This document shows positions 1 to 10,551 of a DNA stretch of 52,916 bases, one piece after another (within the stretch, counting starts at the first letter, position 1; each line of letters starts with the position of its first letter). Made by a program: the position numbers and the translations under genes. The notes beneath the pieces were generated by a model. The model saw nothing but the letters and a program-made list of their open reading frames with translations. It was not told where the DNA came from and searched no databases. The stretch spans positions 1-52,916 of the forward strand of contig KN817700.1 of assembly GCA_000827495.1 (NCBI GenBank), read 5' to 3'. The DNA is from Hypholoma sublateritium FD-334 SS-4 (taxonomy: Eukaryota > Basidiomycota > Agaricomycetes > Agaricales > Strophariaceae).

Positions 1-36
1 AATTCGATTTACTATAATTGAAATTGCGACCAATTA

Positions 37-110
37 CAGCCGTTTGCATAATTCTTGGCACAACCCGATTTAGATGTAAATAGAGCAAAATAGACCCTAT
101 CGTAGGGTTT
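37..110 (+). repeat. Left terminal inverted repeat of the mariner-like element
   Basis: These 74 bp match the reverse complement of 3241-3314 with a single difference (GATTTAGATG against GATTCAGATG). The repeat is preceded by TA at 35-36. Confidence 0.93.
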
Positions 111-179
111 CGTCTATTTTGACTGCATCAGATAACTTTCTCTTTGAACGCTTGCTATACNTTCCGTCTACTTGCATCT

Positions 180-1979
180 ATGCCTGCCAAGAAAGCTAGA
201 AAGAAGAACAAAGCAAGAGAACCAAGCCCCGAAANAGTTGTGCCTACCTTTCGGATCCCTGCTAGAGCTCAAAGGACTCCTGCTGTGCCTGCTGTTGCTC
301 CGGCTAGAGACGCACCTGTCGCAGGTCCATCTAGCCAGCCGCTTGGTCTTCTGGCAATGCTTGACAGAGTCATAGAGTCTGATACCTCGGATGAAACTGA
401 TGGTGGTTGTGAAGGTGTGAATGAAGACGAGCCTGATGAGCTTTCCGAAGACGACGATTTGGATGATGCAGCCGAGGAGCCTGGGGTTGCTGGTGCTACC
501 GTGGGTGCACAGCCTGAAGAATCTGAAGAATCTGAAGAAGAAGAGGCCGCTATTGTTCCGCAGAAGAGGCGAGCACCCAAGGAACCAGCTCAGTCAGGTA
601 TTCATTGATGNATTTGCTCGAGACGATTGATTGAATATTTCATCTAGCAAAGAAGAGAAAAGCTGCTGCTAATGCCGACACCGAGAATCAAGTACCATTT
701 GAAGTGACCTATACCCTCAGTATACTCTCCATGGCTGAATTGAAGAAGCCAGCTGGGAGGCGCGAGCCTAAAGGACGCTTTTTTGTTCTTTTGAGTGACA
801 GTCCTTGGATTGACGTACATAGCCANATCAAGATTCAATATTNCAATGCCTTATACCCTCTGGAGGCCGCAGTGCCCAACAATTCCTTCGAGACTACATA
901 TTCCATNCCTCGTATCGTTCCCAATGCACTGCCTCTTGATTCCGAAGCTGATCATGCACACTTGATAACAAATGTCGCAAAAATGAAGAAGGATCCAGCT
1001 GTCAAACTAGTCGTCAAAGAGGTTCGAGTAGTTGGACCTGGGAATGACGACGCCAATGTACCAGTACGTGTCTATATGCATACTACACCAAGCTGGTCAA
1101 ACGTAGTGCTGAGTTGATTTATGAAAATTAGGTTGCGGATAAAGAAAATGATGCTGGTGCGCCTACTAAAGCTGCCACAAAGAAGAAGTCAAGAGTACGT
1201 TGATTACTCTGTATACTCGTAACAAAAGCCGTACTCTAAAACACGTTTAGGCTCCAAAAGAATCTGATATTCTTCCCGGAAATATTGCTATTGATAGAAA
1301 GATCAAGGCTCTTCAACAACGATGGGAATGTAATGTCACAAACTGCCACTCCGAACATTGCTTTCTTCCAGCCGATGGTCCACATTTTGCATTAGGACAC
1401 GAACACTTAGAGAAGTGGGCAGCAGGAATCGTACGTTGGTTGAATTTTCTTTCTGTTTACTATAATTACATCACTATGTAGCTTCGCGGCGAAGAAGTTG
1501 CCACACTGGAGAAACCACCCAACATTACCTTATTTGACGGTGTTTCTATGCAAACGCTTGCGTCAAAGTCACCCATTTTACAGGCACGCCTTAACGCCAT
1601 GGCAAAGGAGAAGGGGCCAGTCACGCAAGCAGCCCCAATCTTCAATGTCGTCCTTCCAAATAATCCCTATGGTCCCTATCAGATTCCTCCACTTGGACCT
1701 GCAGCAGCGATTCCTCCACCTGCTCCTGCTGCTCCNCCTGCGCTCTCAGCTCCTCTTATTCCACCAGGTCTCATTCTTGGTCCTCGTATGGACATGGCTA
1801 CATTTTGTCAAGTATTCAACTTATCAGGCACTATTTTATCCCGTCTACGTGATAATGCTTACTCGGGAACTCACGCATTCCCTTACATGACGGGTGAAGA
1901 GCTACTCACACTAGGCTTCAAACCAGGCGAGATCATCGACATGAAAGAAGCTATCACTGAATGGGCCACTTCAAAATGA
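180..1979 (+). CDS. Transposon passenger protein, unknown function (524 aa, 5 exons)
   Basis: Exons by eye are 180-597, 648-1063, 1132-1194, 1251-1430 and 1482-1979. All introns are GT-AG and all phases agree, giving 524 aa with no stop. The first ATG after the inverted repeat (180) was chosen because the protein then begins MPAKKARKKNK, a basic nuclear-type start. Next come a very acidic stretch (about residues 80-130), a KKRK cluster just after the first splice, and a small Cys/His cluster encoded around 1327-1424 (C..N..C....C, then HF, H, H and WAAGI). A Pro/Ala-rich linker follows, then a C-terminal helical segment (about 1785-1970) that resembles a SAM-type fold. I recognise the Cys/His segment as recurring in mushroom hypothetical proteins but know no function. 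Because it lies inside the repeats it should move with the element. It may help integration or silencing escape, but that is inference. Confidence 0.75.
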
Positions 1980-2105
1980 TAAATATCGTGTAATTCNNAC
2001 TCGGATACTCATACAATTATTGTGTACTTCTGACGCTATTGACTCTTTCTCGTTGCTGTTGTACAATTGCTTTGACTACATTATTTTCCTCCTGCTTTNG
2101 TCGCC

Positions 2106-3182
2106 TTAGAAGTAACCTGCATGTATAAAATATCCTGCTGCATCGTTTTCTGTAACAACTTCCATAATTTGCATCAAATCAAAAATCATGCCATCTCCCT
2201 CNGTTACNAGAATTGATCGATGANGGCGAATGAAAGCCTTGACCTTGGAAAAAGCTTCCTCTATNGGATTGAGGTCGGGAGAATAGGGCGGTAAGAATTC
2301 AATTCGGATCTCTAGAAGAATAGAAGCTGAGCTAATATTGTTGTAATTTATAGATTGAATAGATTGAATACAAACGGAATCGCTCAGCCAGCTCAAGTAT
2401 CTCTTCACCATGATGGATACGTGCATTATCCATCACAAGAACACTTAGATAACCAGGAAATGCTGTACACAAAGGCATCTAATGACAAAGTTAGAACAAG
2501 CAGAAAACAGAAAGGTTTTACTCACAACACTACGCTCAAGGTACACTAAGAAAGTATCCCGTTTCATAGAACCTTCGACAACTGTGTTTGAGATCATGCC
2601 ATCAATGGTGAGCAGTCCTTCAGCTGAGAATCGACGACCACGAATAAACACTCCTTTTTGGACAGCACGAGAGCCTTTGAGAGATCGACCACGGCTTCTT
2701 ATAGATGTTCGTTCATCCTTCGAGACCTCATCTAGAAAACCCAGTTGTTCAGGAGAATATTGTGCCATGTGTCGGATGAAGTCTGCCCGTAAGTTCTCGT
2801 TTCTCTCTGAAGCAATCTTCTTCAATTTCTTCAAGGATACTCCAGCACGCGCAAGCTCCCGGTGAACAGTAGTATAGTGCGCAGAGACAAACCGGTTTGT
2901 TTTCAAAAGAAAGAGGAGCTCGTCAAGGAACCAGTCAGGTCTGTGTCGAATAAGCCTCTTCAGNTAGTCAATATCGTCAAAGTGTAGCATCCTTGGCCGC
3001 CCGCGGATTCCATAAGTGCGCTGCACAACATCGCCAGTAGTACGCCACAGGTCCAGAATACGGTAAAAAGTACGCTTCGAGAACTGCAAACAGTCTAGAA
3101 TGTNNGGCAGTGGTAGCAAATCCCTCTCATAGAGTNGAATAGCGGCCATTTTGACATCTCGGCTGATCTTACGATAAGGCAT
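2106..3182 (-). CDS. Tc1/mariner-like DDE transposase (DD34E, 321 aa, 3 exons)
   Basis: Exons on the minus strand are 3182-2526, 2478-2376 and 2311-2106, with phases that agree, giving 321 aa. The start MPYRKISRDVK follows the inverted repeat. The N-terminus is a paired-type helix-turn-helix (homeodomain-like) with KRTFYRIL and the linker GIRGRPR typical of fungal IS630/Tc1 proteins. The catalytic triad is visible: first Asp in LGFLDEVSKDERT (exon 1), second Asp in VMDNARIHHG (exon 2), and Glu in PPYSPDLNPIEEAF (exon 3, Pro at an undetermined base). There are 34 residues between the second Asp and the Glu. The enzyme should cut and paste the surrounding 3.3-kb element at TA sites in the nucleus. 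A few N bases leave single residues unknown. Confidence 0.9.
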
Positions 3183-3240
3183 GGAGCACTGAAGCAATAG
3201 CAGAGGTAGATGGGTGTTCGGTTTGAACCGGAACAAGGAC

Positions 3241-3314
3241 AAACCCTACGATAGGGTCTATTTTGCTCTATTTACATCTGAATCGGGTTGTGCCAAGAAT
3301 TATGCAAACGGCTG
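3241..3314 (-). repeat. Right terminal inverted repeat of the mariner-like element
   Basis: Inverted copy of 37-110, followed by TA at 3315-3316. A further identical copy closes the truncated neighbour element at 3937-4010. Confidence 0.93.
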
Positions 3315-3363
3315 TAAAACGGATAGCCAGATGTGCTGAACTGTGGCACATGCCATTGGGCAN

Positions 3364-4010
3364 CGAGAGCCTTTGAGAGATCGACCACGGCTTCTTATAG
3401 ATGTTCGTTCATCCTTCGAGACCTCATCTAGAAAACCCAGTTGTTCAGGAGAATATTGTGCCATGTGTCGGATGAAGTCTGCCCGTAAGTTCTCGTTTCT
3501 CTCTGAAGCAATCTTCTTCAATTTCTTCAAGGATACTCCAGCACGCGCAAGCTCCCGGTGAACAGTAGTATAGTGCGCAGAGACAAACCGGTTTGTTTTC
3601 AAAAGAAAGAGGAGCTCGTCAAGGAACCAGTCAGGTCTGTGTCGAATAAGCCTCTTCAGGTAGTCAATATCGTCAAAGTGTAGCATCCTTGGCCGCCCGC
3701 GGATTCCATAAGTGCGCTGCACAACATCGCCAGTAGTACGCCACAGGTCCAGAATACGGTAAAAAGTACGCTTCGAGAACTGCAAACAGTCTAGAATGTC
3801 NGGCAGTGGTAGCAAATCCCTCTCATAGAGTCGAATAGCGGCCATTTTGACATCTCGGCTGATCTTACGATAAGGCATGGAGCACTGAAGCAATAGCAGA
3901 GGTAGATGGGTGTTCGGTTTGAACCGGAACAAGGACAAACCCTACGATAGGGTCTATTTTGCTCTATTTACATCTGAATCGGGTTGTGCCAAGAATTATG
4001 CAAACGGCTG
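3364..4010 (-). pseudogene. Truncated second copy of the mariner-like element (transposase 5' end plus right repeat)
   Basis: The stretch repeats 2668-3314 of the neighbouring element at a constant offset of 696 bp with almost no differences. It holds the start of the transposase (ATG at 3878, minus strand) up to about RGRSLKGS, and the complete right inverted repeat (3937-4010) followed by TA. The distal two thirds of the transposase and the left end are missing, so it cannot encode an enzyme. A 47-bp unrelated filler (3317-3363, with an N at the junction) separates it from the complete copy. The TA at 4011-4012 lies exactly inside the left arm of element A, so this copy originally inserted into element A. 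Confidence 0.85.
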
Positions 4011-4774
4011 TAAGTGCTCCCCGTAGACATTGAATAGAGCCCCGAAAAAGTTGAGCAGTCCCCGAAAATGTTTAGACACATTTCAATCTGCCCCGTAAAT
4101 GCTCCCAGCTCCCCGAAAATTACCAGGCACCCCCATAAACGCTCCCCGCTTCCCCGTAAATATCAAGTTGCTCCCCCGTAAAGACTGAGATATAAGGTTT
4201 ATGAGCAGGCCGAGGTGCCGTGATTAGGTAAATGATCCGTCGGCATGCGATCGGCTCTGTTGGCTGACTTCAAAATTCAATTCCCACCACTCAGAAGCAG
4301 CGCTAGGTGTGTCGCCGTCTACGCCAGGGCATGCTCACCTTGTCGAAACGGCGCTTGCGCTGCTCGACGCGTATGCCAGAACCTCAAACACAGGCGTCCT
4401 CACACTCAATATCGTCTTCAAAAAGAGGAGCGATTATCTTATTTACGCTACAGAGCGCAGCATGTAACCTACCGGACGACGCGAGCATCAGCGCGCAGGC
4501 GCGGCGCGGCGCGGAGGCGTGCGTCATTGGAATATGATCGAGGAGTCTTGGGACTCAAATGACTCAACCGTTTGGCCTGTAAATTACACAGGCCAGCGGA
4601 ACGCCGCTGCGACTCCTTGATCGCGGTGCAGTGACTCGGCGTGTCCCCCTGGTGGTATCTGTGAAACCCCCACATGTGTAGCGGCGCTTGGCAAGACTAT
4701 AATGATGGACATGCTGTTATGGACTAATTGTCCTCTGTTCTCGTGCGGGACATTGTGCGCTTCTAATGAACGTC
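4011..4774 (+). repeat. Left inverted arm of element A (outer end truncated)
   Basis: Mirror image of 5219-5982. It begins at the TA used by the truncated mariner copy and carries about seven motif copies as CCCCGTAAA or CCCCGAAAA. Confidence 0.9.
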
Positions 4775-4965
4775 TGCAGACCCAGATCCCTCATTGCCAC
4801 CACCATTTACTTACTGATGCAGTGTCGCTCGACTGGGACATGGTCCCTTGCACACCACATGCTCGCAGCTGGTGTACTGCAGGTAACTTGACGTGTCCGC
4901 TGCATTTGGCTAGGACAGAATCANAGTACTACCGCCGCCGCCCGTGTTCATGCACGCGTCCCGGC

Positions 4966-5004
4966 GGAACGTCAAGATCAGGCGCCGCCTGATCTTGACG
5001 TTCC
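4966..5004. repeat. 39-bp perfect hairpin in the core of element A
   Basis: Two exact 19-bp arms (GGAACGTCAAGATCAGGCG and its complement) around a single C at 4985. It lies near the centre of element A but is offset from the symmetry centre of the long arms (4996.5), so it is a separate palindrome. Confidence 0.92.
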
Positions 5005-5218
5005 ACGCTCCACAGGCCGTGGACTCGCGCACCTTTGAGAAGGTGTGCTGCACCGAATGGTATCTACAGGTTGTAACAGTATCGCCGTGAATATCTGTCC
5101 CTTCCAAGACTGACTGGTGCTCTGTGAAATGAGCATCTATTACATCGGCCCATTCAGCGCAGGCACAGAGCAAGCACTACCCTGGTGCTCATCATCAATG
5201 TGCTTGACTGTGCTCCTC

Positions 5219-6131
5219 GACGTTCATTAGAAGTGCACAATGTCCCGCACGAGAACAGAGGACAATTAGTCCATAACAGCATGTCCNTCATTATAGTCTT
5301 GCCAAGCGCCGCTACACATGTGGGGGTTTCACAGATACCACCAGGGGGACACGCCGAGTCACTGCACCNCGATCAAGGAGTCGCAGCGGCGTTCCGCTGG
5401 CCTGTGTAATTTACAGGCCAAACGGTTGAGTCATTTGAGTCCCAAGACTCCTCGATCATATTCCAATGACGCACGCCTCCGCGCCGCGCCGCGCCTGCGC
5501 GCTGATGCTCGCGTCGTCCGGTAGGTTACATGCTGCGCTCTGTAGCGTAAATAAGATAATCGCTCCTCTTTTTGAAGACGATATTGAGTGTGAGGACGCC
5601 TGTGTTTGAGGTTCTGGCATACGCGTCGAGCAGCGCAAGCGCCGTTTCGACAAGGTGAGCATGCCCTGGCGTAGACGGCGACACACCTAGCGCTGCTTCT
5701 GAGTGGTGGGAATTGAATTTTGAAGTCAGCCAACAGAGCCGATCGCATGCCGACGGATCATTTACCTAATCACGGCACCTCGGCCTGCTCATAAACCTTA
5801 TATCTCAGTCTTTACGGGGGAGCAACTTGATATTTACGGGGAAGCGGGGAGCGTTTATGGGGGTGCCTGGTAATTTTCGGGGAGCTGGGAGCATTTACGG
5901 GGCAGATTGAAATGTGTCTAAACATTTTCGGGGACTGCTCAACTTTTTCGGGGCTCTATTCAATGTCTACGGGGAGCACTTAATATTTACGGGGAGTGTT
6001 TAATTCTTACGGGGAAGTCGTCATAATCTACGGGGCAGTTACAATTCATTTGGGGGACGTTTCATTGCATTGAAAACTTTCATGCGCAGTTTTGAATTTA
6101 CGCGGAATACTTCCATAATCGGACCGCCATA
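5219..6131 (-). repeat. Right inverted arm of element A (complete)
   Basis: Complete arm of 913 bp. It carries the motif array (5811-6057) and the terminus CGGACCGCCATA. Confidence 0.88.
5811..6057 (+). repeat. Array of 12 TTTACGGGGA-like motifs, ~21-bp spacing (element A)
   Basis: Motifs of the form TTTACGGGG or TTTTCGGGG start near 5811, 5833, 5854, 5874, 5894, 5925, 5945, 5966, 5986, 6006, 6027 and 6048. All intervals but one are 20-22 bp, about two helical turns. The inner part is mirrored in the left arm (about 4016-4182). Regular phasing on one DNA face suggests a binding-site array for a transposase or host factor; this is inference. Confidence 0.85.
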
Positions 6132-6341
6132 CGTTTGAAACTTTAAGGTAACTTCTTAAGATCTTAAGCCTCACAAAGACCCGCCGTATACTTACGCCGT
6201 GTTATCCGCACCCCGCACCGGCTTCATCCACTCCCGTTTTTAGGATTCATAATGGTCGAATTATATCAACGCGATATGCGCAATATTTGACGGGTGAGGG
6301 ATTCTACTCTAAGTTATCGACAGAATGGTACATCGCGCTAT

Positions 6342-7790
6342 CTATACATCCTTGCGGAAGTCGGGCAAGTCGTCAAATCTCTCCACGGAAACCTCAAATG
6401 CGACACTATCCATCCGATCTATGCAAGCAAACTGCTGACGTAGGTATTCCTCGTGCTCAGTGCACGTCTCAGGCGAGCCATACACCAGCTCTGGGTCCAC
6501 GTGGACAGATACGAAGAGCAAGATCTTGATGCATGTTTCGTGCGCGTCCGATGTGATACGCTGTAGATAATCCGGGAATGACGGGTGATATGTGCGCTCA
6601 TATATGTCTTCAATGCAGCGGCGTGGGCTGTCTGGAGGGTCGAAAAAGAAAATGGATACGGCAAAGGCAATGTACAGTTCGCGAGGGGGCGTTGAAGGCA
6701 GGAGTAGTACGGCATTTTCGAATGCTGGTAGCGTCACCGGATTGCCGACAGCCCGCTTGTCGTGATCGATGTTCACCTCAAGATCTAGGGCTAAGTTATG
6801 GAGCACATGGACTTTTCTATAATCGATTGGACGGCATAATTCATAGAAACCTGCGTGTTAAGGTTGTCAGATATTACAACAGGTGACGGAGACACGAGAC
6901 ACGAATTCCGCACCTCCTGTAATGGTGATATCAAGGCAATCTAATTTACTCCCTAGATTCTCAAGAGCATCATGAAATGCTTCTTCTTGATTTCCTGTCC
7001 CGTATGCGATTCTCATGGTTGTAACTGGGGGAGGTGGTCCACGATATATCTGACTTGTGAATCCCTCGATGAAGGAAGGGCTGTCGTTCAGAAATATTTC
7101 GTCCAACTGCGGTAACAAACACATCTCAGGGAGTAACACCCCTTCGTTACCTGCCGTCCTTGGCCGGAGAAATTTTACCTCATCCAAACTTAGATAGCTG
7201 AGAGTCGCAGACGAAAGCAGAGTCCATGGGACACCCCAGACACGCTCAAGCGCAAGGTTTTCTATATCTGCTGTCCGTGCTAGGTCTTCCAGGGCCGCGA
7301 TGATGTTAGGTCCAAGCATGCCGAAGTGGAATCCGTAGCCTCCACCTGCGCAAATACGTCCTACTTCGAGGCGCAAGCCTGCGGTCACGCCGTTTCCGCG
7401 CCGCGTCTTGTCGCGGAATATATTGCGCAGGACAATGACAATAGCTGCTTCTCGGATTTCACTCCTGTCAAACAAATCAACGCCATTGGCATCCTTGGAT
7501 CCGCGCGTGAGGGTGCAGTGCTGAACCTGCCGAGCAACGCTCTCGTGCACAGACCATACTTTAGATGTGCAGATATCGGCGAGTGCCTGTATCTGCGATG
7601 TTGTGTGGCCACCCAGGTATATATGCAGGCCATAATAGCGGCGCGCGTTAATGCGATTCCGCCATAAGCGCCCGACAAGCGCGTAAGAAGACAAAATGGA
7701 AGGGTTTTTGACGACGGAAATGCAGCCCAGTGCGTCAGATATGATGAGATCAACAAGCTCTGTGGGGATCCTTGGGCCCAGGGAATTCAT
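6342..7790 (-). CDS. F-box-like protein
   Basis: Exon 1 (7790 to about 6890) begins MNSLGPRIPTELVDLIISDA, the typical mushroom F-box start (IPxELxxxI) followed by a Trp-containing second helix (ALVGRLWRNRINARRYYGL). A GT-AG intron of about 45 bp ends at the AG before 6855. After it the frame resumes as FYELCRPIDYRKV and runs to the stop at 6342. Two donor sites are possible, so the junction residue is uncertain. F-box proteins recruit substrates to SCF ubiquitin ligases through Skp1. The rest of the roughly 460-residue protein shows a leucine-rich, scattered pattern common in the large lineage-specific F-box families of Agaricomycetes, and no substrate can be named. Elements A and B lie 210 bp downstream and 281 bp upstream, so its promoter has been shortened or replaced by element B. 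Confidence 0.72.
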
Positions 7791-8065
7791 CCCGAGTGAT
7801 GAGGGTATGTAGTTTAGAAACCGAAGCGGAATCCAGCCCTTTATATTGTGAAAGAAATTTGGCGTTGTCCATCAATACAAAGGGAGATGGATATGGAGCC
7901 TACTTTCGACATTGTGCTTGCATGGGGGGACCATCATGGTATGATTCCCATTGTTACCTAGAACGATTAATCAGCATGCTTCCGCTCCGGGTACCACTAC
8001 TTGAAAGAAAGACGACCCAGCTCGCTGACAACAAAGGCCACCTGGCCATCGATCAAGCAGGAAAG
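7791..8065. other. F-box gene upstream region
   Basis: Non-coding stretch between the F-box start codon and the target duplication of element B. A TATA-like TTTATATTG lies near 7838-7846. I see no other gene. Confidence 0.4.
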
Positions 8066-8071
8066 CCGAAA
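8066..8071. repeat. Left target-site duplication CCGAAA of element B
   Basis: The hexamer directly precedes TATGGCGG at 8072 and is repeated directly after CCGCCATA at 10974-10979. Confidence 0.8.
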
Positions 8072-8493
8072 TATGGCGGTCCGTTTAGGGAAAATTTCCA
8101 GAAACACTTTTGTTGCCCCCGGGGACCTTTTGTTATACTACCCTTAATGTGCGCATTAATAATAGGCATTCCCATGATAGGATTTGTTGGGCGCAGAAAT
8201 AAATTTCAGGTGCGCGTGAACACATTGTAGTGCGCAGATTTTTTTTGACTGCGCATAAAAACAATTCAATGCGCCGATTTATATTTTAAGGTCCGCAGAA
8301 ACATATCACGGTGCGCGGATTTACTTTCTAAGTGCACCGAAAAACATTAGGTGCNCGGATTTATTTCACAAGTGCGCCGAAACATTTGTGATAGTCAGCG
8401 AGGGAGGTGAGCCGACAAGCCGTGCTTATGTAATTGATCTCATCAATATGAGGTGATCCTCAGCCGGGTACGCCGTCCATTGTTTGGCCTGTG
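8072..8493 (+). repeat. Left inverted arm of element B
   Basis: Mirror of 10552-10973. The outer ~110 bp are unique sequence and the inner part carries the TGCGC motif array. Confidence 0.9.
8189..8382 (+). repeat. Array of 10 TGCGC(A/C/G)GA-like motifs, ~20-bp spacing (element B)
   Basis: Motifs start near 8189, 8209, 8230, 8249, 8269, 8291, 8311, 8332, 8351 and 8372, with intervals of 19-22 bp, and are separated by AT-rich spacers. The same array lies inverted at about 10663-10856. The layout equals that of element A, but the motif is a different word. Confidence 0.85.
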
Positions 8494-10551
8494 CCTGATA
8501 CTCCGACTCCCTCGTCTCCTTGGGCGCTGCATTCGCTGCTCTGCACACCACCGCACGAGCTGTCTTTATCTGTTATCCAAGAGTACCGCCGAGCATAAGC
8601 AGATGACCGCAGTCGGGCAAGCGCTGGGCACACTACCCAAGTAACCCAATACGCATTGCCATTTGCTAATGGGTGGCATGTCCCGCAACCACCGCTATGC
8701 CGCGCGGCGTGCCCATGTTCGCAGATACACTCTATATTATAATTCACATAACACAGGCATTTTGAGAGGTCGAGCTCTTACAGAAGCAATGGACGCGTTT
8801 GGCACGCGTGCGACTGGGTATACCATATAATGGGGCCACTGTATTTGCACCTAGTTGCTCATGACGGGGTTACTTTACGTCAATGAAGCTCACAATGCAT
8901 TATACTTCGAAGATAAGACGACCCGTTCACGCTGTTGAAGATCTGCTGTGAGGCTGGCCACTGACGCGCGATGTGGATGCACGCTGCGCGGCCAGCTGGT
9001 GTTAGTAGGTACCCATCAGCTCCTATGTGGTTTCTCTCTACGGATAGCTAGGTTTGTACTGTACTTACCTACTGAGACTTGGGAGAAATGTCGGTAAACG
9101 GACCGGTTGAACACTCGTACATCTGGATTTTGCAAAGCCACTTCAAGCAGCTGACCGGTCCGTGGAAGGATCCCGGCCCGCAGACATAGAAAACCGCGAA
9201 GGAAAGAGTTTTTGAACTAGGTTCGCCATCTTCTGGAAGTAAATTTAAGGCATATTTCACTTGTTTAGATCATATGGTTATCGTAAAAAAATGGTACTTA
9301 GTGGTATAGTAATTTATCGCAAGCTCTGTTGGAAAGGCCATGAACTGCAGTTCTCTGACCTCAGTCATCGCTGTAAGTAATAATATGCTAATTTTCTTGT
9401 CATTTTCCAGGTACGTTCTAGGCTTGTAAAAAGAAGGCACAGACTTCCCCACTTATGACCTTTTTCACCTGCTGTGAGCTGTATCACCTCTTTGAATAAG
9501 CTCAAATACCAAAGGGGCGGTGCTATTGCTTCGGCCTGGCACGCACAAGTCATGTATGCGAACCGTCCAGCATCCGGCGAACATGGCAAAGTGACGTTCA
9601 TGGGCCTTTCAGGGCGAGGACGTTGACTAGCAGGCTGAATATGCCAGGATTTGTCAGAACGAGGTGGAAATGCTATTTCTAGCGTGACGCGTGCACCAGA
9701 AACGAGCGTACACTGCGTGGCCAATGTCAGCGGCGGTAAGTTTAATAGAGGAGAGAGGGAGAGGCGCCGAGATGTATCGGAGCTTAACATGGGTTGTGCT
9801 ATGAGACGTAAATATTTTTCAAAATTTATATCATTGATAAGACGGCGTACATCGATATTTTATTGAATCGGGCATGGCCTCTCACACTTGTAGCGTTTTG
9901 TGAGTGTGGCCGTTCCTGACTCACAACACATCCTTTTTAACGCTTCCCACATGCGGATGAGCGTCCTATACTTGCTCATGACTTCTTCCCCTGCGTAAAA
10001 ATATTCCATGCGAGGCGTGTTCATACGACAAGGCTGATTGGCACCTATCTCTAGACTCCGCTTTCTTCCATTGATTTTTCATTGCCTGTCCTCTTTGATA
10101 CAACCATTCTTTGAGAAGAAAGACATTCACATGGTTAAATTGACTAATGTTTCTGCATCACACATGTAAAGATAAATACCCATGGAAGGGAGGGTGTACG
10201 TGTCAGGTCTATGAGCATCTCGGCGTCCTTCGTCCTTAAGCCTGCGAGGCAAAGCATGACTAATACACACCACCAGATGTTGCTCACTCGTTATGCTATT
10301 GATTTAACGGTATTATAATTGATCTCACGGCACAAGTTCATGGTTGACGGTGCCGGTGAACACAGCGAGGTGATTTGGGCAGCGTGTTCTGTGCCGTGGC
10401 TGACCAGAGACTGGGAACTGATGCTCATACTGGACATGCTTATGCAGAGCCCTATGAGCCAGAGAGCGTGGAAATAGATTGAACTACGCTTGACCGACGA
10501 AGTGCGGCATGCCAATCACGGGCGCTAAACGAGAGGAGGAAAGCGGTGTGG
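8494..10551. other. Interior of element B without recognised gene
   Basis: Apart from the weak minus-strand model at 9069-9790, this interior shows only short frames without domain signatures. It is not related to the core of element A by eye. No transposase motif is present. Confidence 0.5.
9069..9790 (-). CDS. Possible spliced ORF inside element B, unknown
   Basis: Minus-strand open stretches (9790-9365 and 9260-9069) can be joined through plausible introns, for example GTACCTGG...TTACAG, which removes part of 9412-9367. The first starts MLSSDTSRRLSLSPLL. The last ends TDISPKSQ at a stop near 9069 and contains several Cys (FAVFYVCGPGSF, KWLCKIQMYEC). I recognise no domain. It could be a host gene fragment captured by the element or simply chance open frames. 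The splice model is weak. Confidence 0.25.

Larger units (their letters stand above)
37..3314. mobile_element. Tc1/mariner-like DD34E transposon carrying a passenger gene
   Basis: The element is bounded by 74-bp terminal inverted repeats (37-110 and 3241-3314, one mismatch seen) that start CAGCCGTTTGC and are flanked on both sides by the dinucleotide TA (35-36 and 3315-3316), the target duplication of this superfamily. Inside are two convergent spliced genes: a plus-strand passenger gene (180-1979) and a minus-strand transposase (3182-2106), with only 126 bp between their stop codons. Both reading frames are open across all inferred exons, apart from scattered undetermined bases, so the copy looks recent and possibly active. 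At 3.3 kb it is about twice the usual length of a fungal Tc1/mariner element; the passenger gene accounts for the difference. Confidence 0.88.
4011..6131. mobile_element. Element A: non-autonomous transposon with giant inverted arms
   Basis: Left arm 4011-4774 and right arm 5219-5982 are nearly perfect inverted copies (mirror positions sum to 9993). The right arm continues to 6131 and ends CGGACCGCCATA, the same terminus as element B. The outer ~150 bp of the left arm are missing where the mariner copy sits at TA 4011-4012. The arms contain open frames such as 4245-4562 and its mirror 5431-5748, but these are identical because the arms are identical; no protein is recognised. The unique core (4775-5218) holds a 39-bp hairpin. 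The right target duplication would begin CGTTTG at 6132, but the left one is lost. Confidence 0.82.

Noticed and set aside
4245..5748. Mirror-image 105-aa frames at 4245-4562 (+) and 5431-5748 (-) as a duplicated gene pair
   Set aside because: They are the same DNA in the two inverted arms of element A. The composition is Arg/Ala/Ser-rich with no domain, and open frames are expected in both copies once one exists.
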